A stretch of DNA of 45,017 nucleotides, taken from NCBI GenBank assembly GCA_031292575.1, contig JARLGX010000016.1:1-45017 (forward strand), written 5' to 3'. The notes beneath the pieces were generated by a model that was not told where the DNA came from, ran no database searches, and was given only the letters and a program-made list of their open reading frames with translations. This document shows, one piece after another, positions 36,932 to 45,017 of this stretch; positions within the stretch are counted from its first letter, which is position 1; each line of letters opens with the position of its first letter. The position numbers and the translations under genes are program-made. The DNA is from Paludibacter sp. (GTDB lineage Bacteria > Bacteroidota > Bacteroidia > Bacteroidales > Paludibacteraceae).

Positions 36932-39900
36932 TTAATCTTTCACATTGCCGGTTCTTTTTATTACACCCCAACTAACAAGTTCGCCCTTAATTGCCCTGAT
37001 ATAAGCTTTAAACAGGACAAAAAACAATAATTGTCTGTAAATAAATCGCTGAACAAATAAATATAAGGCTTTTTTGAGATTAAATTTCTGATGATCATAA
37101 TGATATGCCAATGATGCAATCAGACAGTCAATAAAATAATAAAGCAAATAAAAGAATACATATTGTTCCGAATCATGTGTAAATAATCCCGCTATGAAAA
37201 GGATATCCACCAATGGTGAGAAAAGTGGAATTATAAAATTGAAAACTAGCAAATTAGGAAGAGCAACCCAACCGATATTAGCTTTTCTGAAACTAAATAA
37301 AAGGTCACGATGTTTCCAAAAACTCTGCATCATTCCAAACGTCCATCGGGATCGCTGCTTCATAAAATTATTAAGACTTTCAGGAGCTTCAGTAAGGGCC
37401 AAAGCGTCGTTACATGAACGAATTACATATCCTGCGCGAAGCATTCTCAAGGTGAGATCGCAATCTTCAGCCAACGTATCGGTTGTAAATCCATCAATTT
37501 CTGCCATTGCTGATTTACGAAATGCTCCGATTGCACCAGGAACAACCAAAATTGCATTTACCGCATCATAGGCTCGACGATCAAAATTCTGACTTGTAGT
37601 ATATTCGATAGATTGCCAATTAGTTAGCATGTTTAATGTATTCCCAACTCGTACATTTCCTGCTACGGCACCAACTTTTGAATCGGCAAAAAGAGGAATC
37701 ATTTTGGTAATAGCGTCTACTGGCAAAATAGTATCTGCATCGATACAAACCAAAATTTCTCCGGTTGATTGTTCAATTCCAAAATTTAAAGCCGCTGCTT
37801 TTCCTCCGTTTGTTTTGGTTAGAACTTTTACTTTGTTATTGTTTTCGAAGGTAGAGTTAACAATATTGAAAGTATTATCTTTGGAACCATCATCTACAAA
37901 AATTACTTCAATATCCGCATAGTTTGACTTCAATAAATATTCTACTGTTCTAACTGCATTAACCTCTTCGTTGTATGCCGGTACAATGATACTTACTTTA
38001 GGTAAATATGAAGTTTGAATTCCTTTATTCTTTTTTTCTTTTTGTTGTTGTATTATTGCGAATGTTCCTATTGATATTAAACGTAATATTATTAATAAAA
38101 TAGCAACTATAAAGAACCCATCCAGAAAATGTTCCCATATAAACGTAATTGTAAAGAAAATTAGGTCTAATGTATCTGTAAATTTGAATTGACTGTGTAC
38201 AAGTGGCATAACCTGATCGCGGGTTTTGCCCATCAAATCCGATACGGTTACTAATTCATAACCATGACTTCTGTAATAGTCAATAATTTTGGGGAGTGCC
38301 ACAACAGTTTGAGAGCGGTCACCACCGGCATCATGCATCAGAATAATGTTTCCGAGATGTTGTTCTGCAATGGCTCTTGCTACAATTGAGTCTGCTGTAA
38401 CACCTTCTTCCCAGTCATTAGTATCTATAAAAGAAGTTACACTTATAAATCCCTCATCGTGTGCTATTGCTAAGGATCGAATCTGGGTTAAATTCTTAGG
38501 CTCAGCATCTGTCAAATAAGTAGCTCTGAATAATAGTGTTGAATGTCCCAAAATACTCTCTAACAATAATCTTGTAGACCGAAGTTCAATTCGTTCTCTA
38601 TTATCAGAAGTTAATTCTAAGTTTGGGTGTGTATAAGTATGATTGCCTATTTCATGACCTTCATCGTATTCTCTTCTAATAAGTGGAATATTATTTTGAA
38701 TATTTGCACCGGTAACAAAAAAAGTTGCCGGAACCTTTTTCTCTTTTAGAATATCAAGTATTTCGGGAGTATAATCGCTGTTTGGTCCATCGTCAAAGGT
38801 AATGGCTATTTTTTTAGGATACTTGGCTCCATAGCGTTTTAGCAGATAAGAACTTGGAAGAGATAAGTACTTTTCATCTGTAATTAATTGGTCAGTTTTG
38901 TTGTACTCAAATTTAGTCAATCCGTGATCAGGCTCGTTTAATATTTCTAGTATTTCACCCTTTGTTCCATCATAGTTTACGGACAATATTGAGTTTATAT
39001 AATTTAACTGTCTATAATTAAACGGATTAAGTCTCAAGAAATTTTCATCCAAGTCTTGAGAATAAAAATCCCATATTCGCTCATCTTCTGACCCTAAATA
39101 CCACAAAGAAACCCCCGCGGCATTATAATCTTGAGCAGTACGCATAATATTGAAAGTTCCGGCCGCATCATTGCAATGTGCTTCGTGTTCATTTCCATTA
39201 TCATCGTAATAAAAAAGAGTTAAATCTGATTGTCCAAAATCAAAATAAACTTTTTCGTTTAGTTCTTTAGCAATAGATATAAGTCCTTGATACGAAATTT
39301 TTGTAGCTGGTTTACCTTTTTCCCAATCGAAACCATATGATGCAACGCATAATACAATTTTGTCGGAAGATACTTCTTTCATTGCATCGTCAATAGATTT
39401 TTCAACGAAACTTAGAGAAGAAATACTCCCCGGAGGATCATCAGGTGAATGTTCATTATAAGCCATCAAAAAAATGAAGTCATAATATTGCGATATATCT
39501 TTATACGTTACACCCTCATCTGTAGGGTTAATATCTATTGTTGTGATATATCCATCAGCATGTAATGATGTAGAAAGTTCATTTGAAAATTGAAGCATAT
39601 AAGGATGTGATCCTTTGGGAAGATTTTCCAAATCGACATTAATTCCCTGAAAATCATTTTTATCTAAAAGATTTTTTATGCGGGAAATCAACATTTTTCG
39701 CAATTTTGGATTTTTGAGCATTATTAATGTGCTGTCGCCATTCCACCTATTATTGAAAAAATTACTCAATATTGGAACAACTGCAACTTTATGACTCTGA
39801 ATGAAATCGAGAGTTTCATTTTGAATTCTGACGTCAAGATCACCTTTGGCATTTTTCAGAAAAGTCCACTCAGGTAAAACCATATTTAAATGGCTGATAT

Positions 39901-40288
39901 TTTTATGTAAAGATATGGATGAATTTGGATCCCAATTCACATAAAACCCTGCTCGCACGGGTAGGAATTTTGCAGCTTCAGGTCTATGTTTTATATGTAA
40001 TCTACTGTTTTTTGTGATTTTTTTTTGTCTCTTTCTATAATGTTCTATATGTTTAGCAAAAGCAATTTCTTCCGATTTTGAAATAAAAGTCTTTGATCTA
40101 TCTGTATTTAGATCAGGTAAACTTTTTGCATTGTAAGTTAACACCTTTAGGTCATAATCTCTTTTATTAAACAAAGATATTGACACAGAAGCAATTAACA
40201 CAATCAATAAAACAATTAATATTCTTACTAACCAAATAAAACTCTTCCAGCGAGTTGATGAATTAGTTTGAAAAATTTGCTTTTGCAT
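36932..40288 (-). CDS. Three-domain membrane protein: GH18-like, NodB polysaccharide deacetylase, GT2 glycosyltransferase
   Basis: The 1118-residue protein has an N-terminal anchor (about 17-40). A GH18-like barrel (about 110-415) follows, with GINVDLEN at 215-222 in the place of the DxxDxDxE motif; Glu is kept and the first Asp is Asn, as in YaaH-type members. Next is a NodB deacetylase domain (about 490-690): TFDDGPN at 497-503, NHTYTHP at 549-555, LMHDAGG at 650-656. A helix at about 720-745 precedes the cytoplasmic GT2 domain (about 764-1000): VPAYNE, DDG at 799-801, DAD at 850-852, QRSRW at 978-982. Final membrane helices span about 1005-1060. It may make, deacetylate and trim a beta-1,4/1,6-linked GlcNAc-type exopolysaccharide, like the Pga machinery in one chain. 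That product is inference. It lies 29 bp after rlmD. Confidence 0.85.
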   Translation of the reverse strand: MQKQIFQTNSSTRWKSFIWLVRILIVLLIVLIASVSISLFNKRDYDLKVLTYNAKSLPDLNTDRSKTFISKSEEIAFAKHIEHYRKRQKKITKNSRLHIKHRPEAAKFLPVRAGFYVNWDPNSSISLHKNISHLNMVLPEWTFLKNAKGDLDVRIQNETLDFIQSHKVAVVPILSNFFNNRWNGDSTLIMLKNPKLRKMLISRIKNLLDKNDFQGINVDLENLPKGSHPYMLQFSNELSTSLHADGYITTIDINPTDEGVTYKDISQYYDFIFLMAYNEHSPDDPPGSISSLSFVEKSIDDAMKEVSSDKIVLCVASYGFDWEKGKPATKISYQGLISIAKELNEKVYFDFGQSDLTLFYYDDNGNEHEAHCNDAAGTFNIMRTAQDYNAAGVSLWYLGSEDERIWDFYSQDLDENFLRLNPFNYRQLNYINSILSVNYDGTKGEILEILNEPDHGLTKFEYNKTDQLITDEKYLSLPSSYLLKRYGAKYPKKIAITFDDGPNSDYTPEILDILKEKKVPATFFVTGANIQNNIPLIRREYDEGHEIGNHTYTHPNLELTSDNRERIELRSTRLLLESILGHSTLLFRATYLTDAEPKNLTQIRSLAIAHDEGFISVTSFIDTNDWEEGVTADSIVARAIAEQHLGNIILMHDAGGDRSQTVVALPKIIDYYRSHGYELVTVSDLMGKTRDQVMPLVHSQFKFTDTLDLIFFTITFIWEHFLDGFFIVAILLIILRLISIGTFAIIQQQKEKKNKGIQTSYLPKVSIIVPAYNEEVNAVRTVEYLLKSNYADIEVIFVDDGSKDNTFNIVNSTFENNNKVKVLTKTNGGKAAALNFGIEQSTGEILVCIDADTILPVDAITKMIPLFADSKVGAVAGNVRVGNTLNMLTNWQSIEYTTSQNFDRRAYDAVNAILVVPGAIGAFRKSAMAEIDGFTTDTLAEDCDLTLRMLRAGYVIRSCNDALALTEAPESLNNFMKQRSRWTFGMMQSFWKHRDLLFSFRKANIGWVALPNLLVFNFIIPLFSPLVDILFIAGLFTHDSEQYVFFYLLYYFIDCLIASLAYHYDHQKFNLKKALYLFVQRFIYRQLLFFVLFKAYIRAIKGELVSWGVIKRTGNVKD

Positions 40289-40317
40289 ATGGATAAGAAT
40301 TTAGTTTTAAGTTTTTT

Positions 40318-41727
40318 TTATCTACGTTCCAACAAAACAACGTTTTCAACATGATGTGTGTGAGGAAACATATCGACAGGTTGAACAGCAGTGACTTTAT
40401 AATTAATGTCGAGCAAATTTAAATCTCTTGCCTGTGTAGCAGGATTACAACTTACATACACAATTCGATTTGGTTCTGCAAAAAGTATTGCTTTAATAAC
40501 ATCATCATGCATACCTGCTCGTGGTGGATCCGTTATTATCACATCCGGTTTACCATGCTCTTCTATAAATGAATGATTTAGAATGTCTTTCATATCTCCT
40601 GAGTAAAACAAGGTATTGTCAATATTGTTTAATTTTGAGTTAATTACAGCATCTTCGATTGCTTCCGGTACATATTCTATGCCAATTACTTGTTTGGCTT
40701 GATGCGCCACAAAGTTAGCAATTGTTCCTGTTCCAGTATAAAGATCATACACTAATTCCTTTCCGGTAAGTTTTGCAAAATTGCGGGCAATTTTATAAAG
40801 TTCATATGCTTGCTCAGAATTAGTTTGATAAAATGATTTTGGTCCAATTTTAAATTTCAAACCCTCCATTTCCTCATAAATACATTCATTTCCTTTATAA
40901 AGAAGCACCTCCTGATCAGTTATAGTGTCGTTGGCTTTGGAATTGATAATGTATAACAAAGACGTTATCTGAGGGAATTTATTGGCAATATGCTGTAATA
41001 ATTCGTTTTGCACGTCTTTATCTTCATAAAAAAACACCATAATCAGCATTAATTCACCAGTCGAAGTTGTTCGTACCATCATAGTACGCAGAAGTCCTTC
41101 TTGGTTTCTTAAGTCAAAAAAAGTAAGTTGATGTTCTAATGCATAACTCCGAATTTCATTACGAATTTCATTCGAAATGTTATCTTGCAACCAGCATTTA
41201 TCGATATCCAATACTTTATCAAACTGACCGGGAATATGAAAACCTACGGCATTCATCGTGTCAAATTCCTTACCTTCATCAATTTCCTCAAATGTTCTCC
41301 AACGTTTATTGGAAAAGGTAAATTCCAGTTTGTTGCGATAAAATTCAGTTTTAGCAGATCCTATAATAGGTAGTATCTCGGGTAATTCTATTTTACCAAT
41401 TCGGGTAAGGTTATCAACAACCTGTTTTTGCTTGTACCTAATTTGCTCGGAGTAAGGAAGAATTTGCCATTTGCAACCTCCACAAATTCCAAAATGCTGA
41501 CAAACTGATTCTATCCTTTTTTCAGAAAACTTATGAAAACGAATAACACGAGCCTCCATAAAATGGCTCTTCTTGCGTGTGACCTGTAAATCAACAACAT
41601 CGCCTGGTACAGCAAAAGGCACAAATACTACAATTTCATTTACTTTGGCAATAGCTTTTCCTTCAGCGGCTATATCTATTATAGTTATTTCTTCAAGAAC
41701 AGGAAGTTTTTTTTTGCTTTTAGCCAT
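40318..41727 (-). CDS. rlmD: 23S rRNA (uracil-C5)-methyltransferase RlmD
   Basis: The 469-residue protein has an N-terminal TRAM domain (about 8-65) and iron-sulfur cluster cysteines Cys76, Cys82 and Cys85 (CQHFGICGGCKW) with a fourth further on. The AdoMet fold shows DLYTGTGTIANF, and the catalytic cysteine lies in VYVSCNPATQARDL. It methylates uracil 1939 of 23S rRNA (E. coli numbering) at C5. TrmA/RlmCD relatives exist in Bacteroidota, so the exact target uracil is not certain. The GH18-NodB-GT2 gene follows 29 bp downstream and is probably co-transcribed. Confidence 0.9.
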   Translation of the reverse strand: MAKSKKKLPVLEEITIIDIAAEGKAIAKVNEIVVFVPFAVPGDVVDLQVTRKKSHFMEARVIRFHKFSEKRIESVCQHFGICGGCKWQILPYSEQIRYKQKQVVDNLTRIGKIELPEILPIIGSAKTEFYRNKLEFTFSNKRWRTFEEIDEGKEFDTMNAVGFHIPGQFDKVLDIDKCWLQDNISNEIRNEIRSYALEHQLTFFDLRNQEGLLRTMMVRTTSTGELMLIMVFFYEDKDVQNELLQHIANKFPQITSLLYIINSKANDTITDQEVLLYKGNECIYEEMEGLKFKIGPKSFYQTNSEQAYELYKIARNFAKLTGKELVYDLYTGTGTIANFVAHQAKQVIGIEYVPEAIEDAVINSKLNNIDNTLFYSGDMKDILNHSFIEEHGKPDVIITDPPRAGMHDDVIKAILFAEPNRIVYVSCNPATQARDLNLLDINYKVTAVQPVDMFPHTHHVENVVLLERR

Positions 41728-41903
41728 AAAAAAAGAGAGCTTTTTATAATTTTATTTCAGGGTGCGAAATTAGCTATTTTTATTGATATGACAAGTAGCC
41801 TCTAAATTTCAAATAGAAACAAGAATCTACTAAACTCGAGTCAAATAAATTAACTAAATCTAAAAGTAACTCATCAAATTGCAAATTACATTTTACAAAA
41901 CAT

Positions 41904-41938
41904 ACGTTTATTTTACGTTTTATTCGTAAAATAAACGT
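41904..41938. promoter_or_regulatory. 14-bp palindrome in the rlmD / DUF11-protein intergenic region
   Basis: ACGTTTATTTTACG (41904-41917) and CGTAAAATAAACGT (41925-41938) are perfect inverted arms with a 7-nt loop. The location between two divergent genes, roughly 180 bp upstream of rlmD and 345 bp upstream of the first promoter for the plus-strand gene, makes a terminator less natural than a protein-binding site. Its low GC content leaves a weak hairpin as an alternative. Confidence 0.5.
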
Positions 41939-42281
41939 TTAAACATACATAAAATAGCTATTAAAGTATAAGATTTAGAAATATCAAATTAGCCAATAAT
42001 TTTTTCGGATGAATAATTTGCTACAAAAAAAGAATTATGAATTGAGGCTTTATTACATAAATTCAATTTGTATTATTGTGAAATTACAGTATAATATAAT
42101 TAAAAAATATAAATATATATTAAATTATAATATTTAATTTTGTCATAATCTGTCATAAAACAATAAAATAATTTGTTTGAAAGTCCTTTATAGACGAATA
42201 ATCTTAAAATTAATATGTAATTATTACAAAGAAGTAATAAAATCATAAAACAAAATATTTGTTATTCTTGAACACAATAGT

Positions 42282-42312
42282 TTTGTAATTAATATTTGTT
42301 TAATTATATTTG
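42282..42312 (+). promoter_or_regulatory. Promoter 1 for the DUF11-repeat protein
   Basis: TTTG (42282-42285), a 19-bp spacer and TATATTTG (42305-42312) match the Bacteroidota consensus in both boxes and spacing. It lies about 245 bp upstream of the ATG. Confidence 0.7.
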
Positions 42313-42322
42313 TAGCAAAATA

Positions 42323-42352
42323 TTTGACAATATGTAGCAATAAGTATATTTG
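42323..42352 (+). promoter_or_regulatory. Promoter 2 for the DUF11-repeat protein
   Basis: TTTG (42323-42326), an 18-bp spacer and TATATTTG (42345-42352) again match the consensus, 40 bp downstream of promoter 1. Together they suggest strong or dual-controlled expression with a long leader. Confidence 0.7.
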
Positions 42353-42557
42353 CTGTATATTTATGTAATGAATTTAGAGAATTCACCATATAAATAGATG
42401 TAAGTTTCGTGGTTTTTGTATTATTGAATACAATAACAGAACATATACGATTTTAACAAATTAGTTGTTGAAGTCCTTTTTTAGCCAAAAAAAACCGAAA
42501 AGTTAATTTTTTTTTATATTTAAAGTATACTAATGAAATGACTGAAAAACCAACTAT

Positions 42558-45017
42558 ATGAAAAGAAAACTACTCCTTCAAGTCATTATTTTATTCGTTT
42601 TTATTATTAGTTCCTTTGCCGAAGGAACTAAAACTGCATCTCCAAATGCAACAACAATAACAGGTCTCATTAGTGGACCTGATATATCAAGCGGTTCATA
42701 TTATAATTGCCCTGTTGATAACCGTTTAAAGTTTTTTATAAATGATGCTACAAATGAATATCTCTATTTTGGATTTGATTGTCGTGACTATCAAAATACA
42801 GGAATACCAAACAGGCAAACAAACGTTTACTATCGGATTTTAAATCCGGATGGAACCGTTGCTAAGCAGGGCGCATGGAGTCCTACTGTAGGAGCTACTG
42901 GAACAATTGATGGCTATACCAGGGCAGTAAATGGTCCAAATATAGGGGGTGTTAGTACAGGATATGTTCCATTTGTGTTTAAACCCACTGTAACAGGTGA
43001 ACATTGGATTGAAATATATCGTAGTAATGATGGTGGAACTACTCCACTAACAGCGGTTCGTTCCTTTGTACCTCTATTTGATTTGACTGTAGCCAACAAA
43101 AATACATTCGCCAAGATTGACGGTAGGGTCTATAGCAATAAATGGGGATTTGCTGCATCTGATGGAAATTTTACCATTGGCATATACTCTTCTTCACAAC
43201 CTACAATCTATGCTTACACAGCTGATCAATCGATTGTAAAAATTGCTTTTCAGGCAAGTTTTGAACCAATTGCATGGAATATTGCTGTAAATAATTATGG
43301 TGTTTCTTCAGCAGGAACTTATGATGTTACACGTAGATCCAGGAATGATGCAGTTTCACCAAGTTTAGCTGATGGATATAATGTATTTTTGAATACTCCA
43401 GATCCTGGAATATTTCCTGTAGGATCTGCCCCAACATGTCCAAATTTTGCAACCCCTTCAATAACAGGCTGTGGTCCATACACTATACATTATTACTTGC
43501 CAGAGCCTGGTGATGTGAAACTTGTTCTTAATTTAAATGGCATTGCTGGGTTCCAAGCAAACACTTCCGATAGGATATTGGAAGCATTTGATGTATCTGC
43601 GGGCGATAACACTATTGCTTGGGATGGCAAAGATGGATTGGGCACTGAAGTGGCAAGCGGTACAAATATCAAATTAACTGTTATAAATCAAAAAGGAAGG
43701 TTTAATGTCCCCTTATACGACGTAGAATTAGCAAAAAATGGTATTTTAGCTTCAGTAATAGCTCCAGTATCGACCCCCAATGCAACGTTGTATTGGGATG
43801 ATTCTCAGTTAACAAATGTGACTGGAAATCCAGCCAATAGTAATAATACCACTGGTGCTGGAATAAACAATTCATTTGCAGGTACGGTTTCTCCAGCTCA
43901 TGCATGGAATGGCAATGGCAATCCAAGTCAAATCATCCCTGCTCCGGCAGTTGGAGGCAATGACACAGATAATTCACAGGATAATGACTTTGGTAACGTT
44001 AGGACTATCAATTCATGGGGTTGGGCTGCTTCTGCGTCAAGTAGTGAGTTAAGCCTGATTCTTGGCTGTGCCGATTTAAGTGTTACTAAAACCGTAAACA
44101 ATTCAACGCCAAATGTTGGAAGTAATGTAACTTTTACGATTACTGCTGCAAATGCAGGCCCTGCTCAGGATGCAGCTGTGGTTGTTACAGATTTATTGCC
44201 ATCGGGGTATACATTTGTTAGTGCCACTCCTTCTAAAGGTACTTATGTAAGTGGAACAGGAGTTTGGACAGTTGGCAATATCGCAAGTGGAGCTAATGCT
44301 ACTTTGCAAATAGTTGCAACTGTTTTGCCTACAGGCTTATACGCTAATACAGCGACTATAACAGGTGGACAAGAAGATCCAACTCCTGCTAATAATTCAG
44401 CTACAAATACTCCTGTTCCGATTCCGGTAACAGATCTTTCAACAACTAAGAGTGCACCAGCATCTGTCATTGCAGGGCAGGGATTAACATATACAATAAT
44501 AGTAACCAACAATGGTCCTTCAGCAATATCATCAAGTGATCAGTTTAAAGTTACCGATGCGTTACCTGCAGGATTTTCAGCAACAACTTATACGGCAAGT
44601 TCAGGAACTTATACTTCTGGCACCGGTGCATGGACAGGAGTAAATATTCCCAGTGGCGGCAGTGTAACATTAACCATTGCAGGGACAGTAAGTGGAAGTT
44701 CTACAGGCAGTTTAAGTAATGCTGCAGTTGCTGTAGTTCCAACAGGATTTGTTGATCCTGCGCCAGCTAATAATACAAGTGCTCCGGCAGTGACTACAAT
44801 CAATCGGCAAGCTGATCTTTCAATTACAAAAAGCGCAGCAGCATCGGTGGTAGCAGGGCAAAATCTGACCTATACAATTACCGTTACTAATAACGGACCG
44901 TCAACAATTTCAACCAGTGATCAATTTAAAGTAACCGATGTCTTACCAACAGCTTACACGGCAACAACCTTTACACCAAGTTCGGGAACTTACACACCGG
45001 CAACGGGCAATTGGACC
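42558..45017 (+). CDS. Secreted DUF11-repeat surface protein, N-terminal part (cut by window edge)
   Basis: The frame opens at ATG 42558 and runs 820 codons to the window end without a stop. A signal peptide (MKRKLLLQVIILFVFIISSF) precedes a non-repetitive region up to about residue 500. That region includes a FlgD-like Ig segment around TIAWDGKDGLGTEVASGT (about 353-370). DUF11 beta-sandwich repeats then begin at about residues 505, 626 and 752, each starting like DLSVTKTV / DLSTTKSA / DLSITKSA and containing TNNGPS and VTDxLP. DUF11 repeats usually form long stalks of surface adhesins. It is likely exported by T9SS, but the C-terminus is outside the window. Two promoters precede it. Confidence 0.88.
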   Translation, partial: MKRKLLLQVIILFVFIISSFAEGTKTASPNATTITGLISGPDISSGSYYNCPVDNRLKFFINDATNEYLYFGFDCRDYQNTGIPNRQTNVYYRILNPDGTVAKQGAWSPTVGATGTIDGYTRAVNGPNIGGVSTGYVPFVFKPTVTGEHWIEIYRSNDGGTTPLTAVRSFVPLFDLTVANKNTFAKIDGRVYSNKWGFAASDGNFTIGIYSSSQPTIYAYTADQSIVKIAFQASFEPIAWNIAVNNYGVSSAGTYDVTRRSRNDAVSPSLADGYNVFLNTPDPGIFPVGSAPTCPNFATPSITGCGPYTIHYYLPEPGDVKLVLNLNGIAGFQANTSDRILEAFDVSAGDNTIAWDGKDGLGTEVASGTNIKLTVINQKGRFNVPLYDVELAKNGILASVIAPVSTPNATLYWDDSQLTNVTGNPANSNNTTGAGINNSFAGTVSPAHAWNGNGNPSQIIPAPAVGGNDTDNSQDNDFGNVRTINSWGWAASASSSELSLILGCADLSVTKTVNNSTPNVGSNVTFTITAANAGPAQDAAVVVTDLLPSGYTFVSATPSKGTYVSGTGVWTVGNIASGANATLQIVATVLPTGLYANTATITGGQEDPTPANNSATNTPVPIPVTDLSTTKSAPASVIAGQGLTYTIIVTNNGPSAISSSDQFKVTDALPAGFSATTYTASSGTYTSGTGAWTGVNIPSGGSVTLTIAGTVSGSSTGSLSNAAVAVVPTGFVDPAPANNTSAPAVTTINRQADLSITKSAAASVVAGQNLTYTITVTNNGPSTISTSDQFKVTDVLPTAYTATTFTPSSGTYTPATGNWT

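Larger units (their letters stand above)
41728..42557. other. AT-rich divergent intergenic region
   Basis: About 830 bp between rlmD (minus) and the DUF11 protein (plus) show no convincing gene in either strand. The region holds a perfect 14-bp palindrome (41904-41938) and two tandem near-consensus promoters (42282-42352) for the plus-strand gene. This leaves an unusually long leader of about 200 nt. Confidence 0.7.

Noticed and set aside
42121-42250. Possible small RNA or gene in the AT-rich stretch
   Set aside because: No start with a credible frame, no stable hairpin and no terminator were seen.
1-45017. CRISPR arrays, restriction-modification or toxin-antitoxin defence islands
   Set aside because: No regularly spaced repeats, no cas genes and no classical toxin-antitoxin pair were seen. 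The methylase domain found belongs to the mobile-element helicase protein.

Overview
The window comes from a low-GC member of the Bacteroidota, most likely order Bacteroidales. The evidence is: type IX secretion (T9SS)-style C-terminal sorting domains on secreted proteins; promoters of the Bacteroidota form TTTG-N18/19-TAnnTTTG; a regulator built from two-component propellers plus an AraC domain; and a CTnDOT-type integration/excision gene set. I cannot name the species. Nearly every gene is on the minus strand; the only convincing plus-strand gene is the partial one at the right edge.

Layout. (1) 1-482: the 5' end of an IS5-type transposase cut by the window edge, its leader hairpin, and the terminator of the next gene. 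(2) 483-9521: an orphan ECF sigma factor followed by a 1986-residue Thr/Ser/Asn/Gly-rich secreted protein and a T9SS-sorted protein with an esterase-like serine motif, probably one transcription unit. (3) 9719-19225: a small polysaccharide-degradation locus. A heparinase II/III-type lyase and a GH106-type alpha-L-rhamnosidase carrying a LamG-like domain are 6 bp apart, and downstream lies a membrane-anchored sensor/AraC regulator that lacks kinase and receiver domains. No SusC/SusD pair is present.

(4) About 19.5-32.05 kb: the integration/excision end of a CTnDOT-like element. In transcription order it holds an IntDOT-like integrase, a RhuM-like small protein, two small HTH proteins (xis2c/xis2d-like), a DUF4099/DUF3945 protein (orf3-like), topoisomerase III (exc-like), a DUF1896 protein and a very large methylase-helicase. 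No relaxase, coupling protein or transfer gene is present, and the next genes on the left are the chromosomal-looking lyase operon, so this appears to be a remnant or a minimal island. The leader of its DUF1896 gene holds a nested hairpin arrangement that could control both transcription and translation. I could not fix the element's ends.

(5) 32174-41727: chromosomal housekeeping genes: tRNA-Asp (with an unusual acceptor-stem mismatch), ssb, a Dabb protein, a tiny T9SS-sorted protein, nadB, a GNAT-like protein, a three-domain GH18-like/NodB/GT2 membrane protein, and rlmD. (6) 41728-42557: an 830-bp AT-rich divergent intergenic region with a 14-bp palindrome and two tandem near-consensus promoters. 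(7) 42558 to the end: a partial secreted DUF11-repeat surface protein running off the window.
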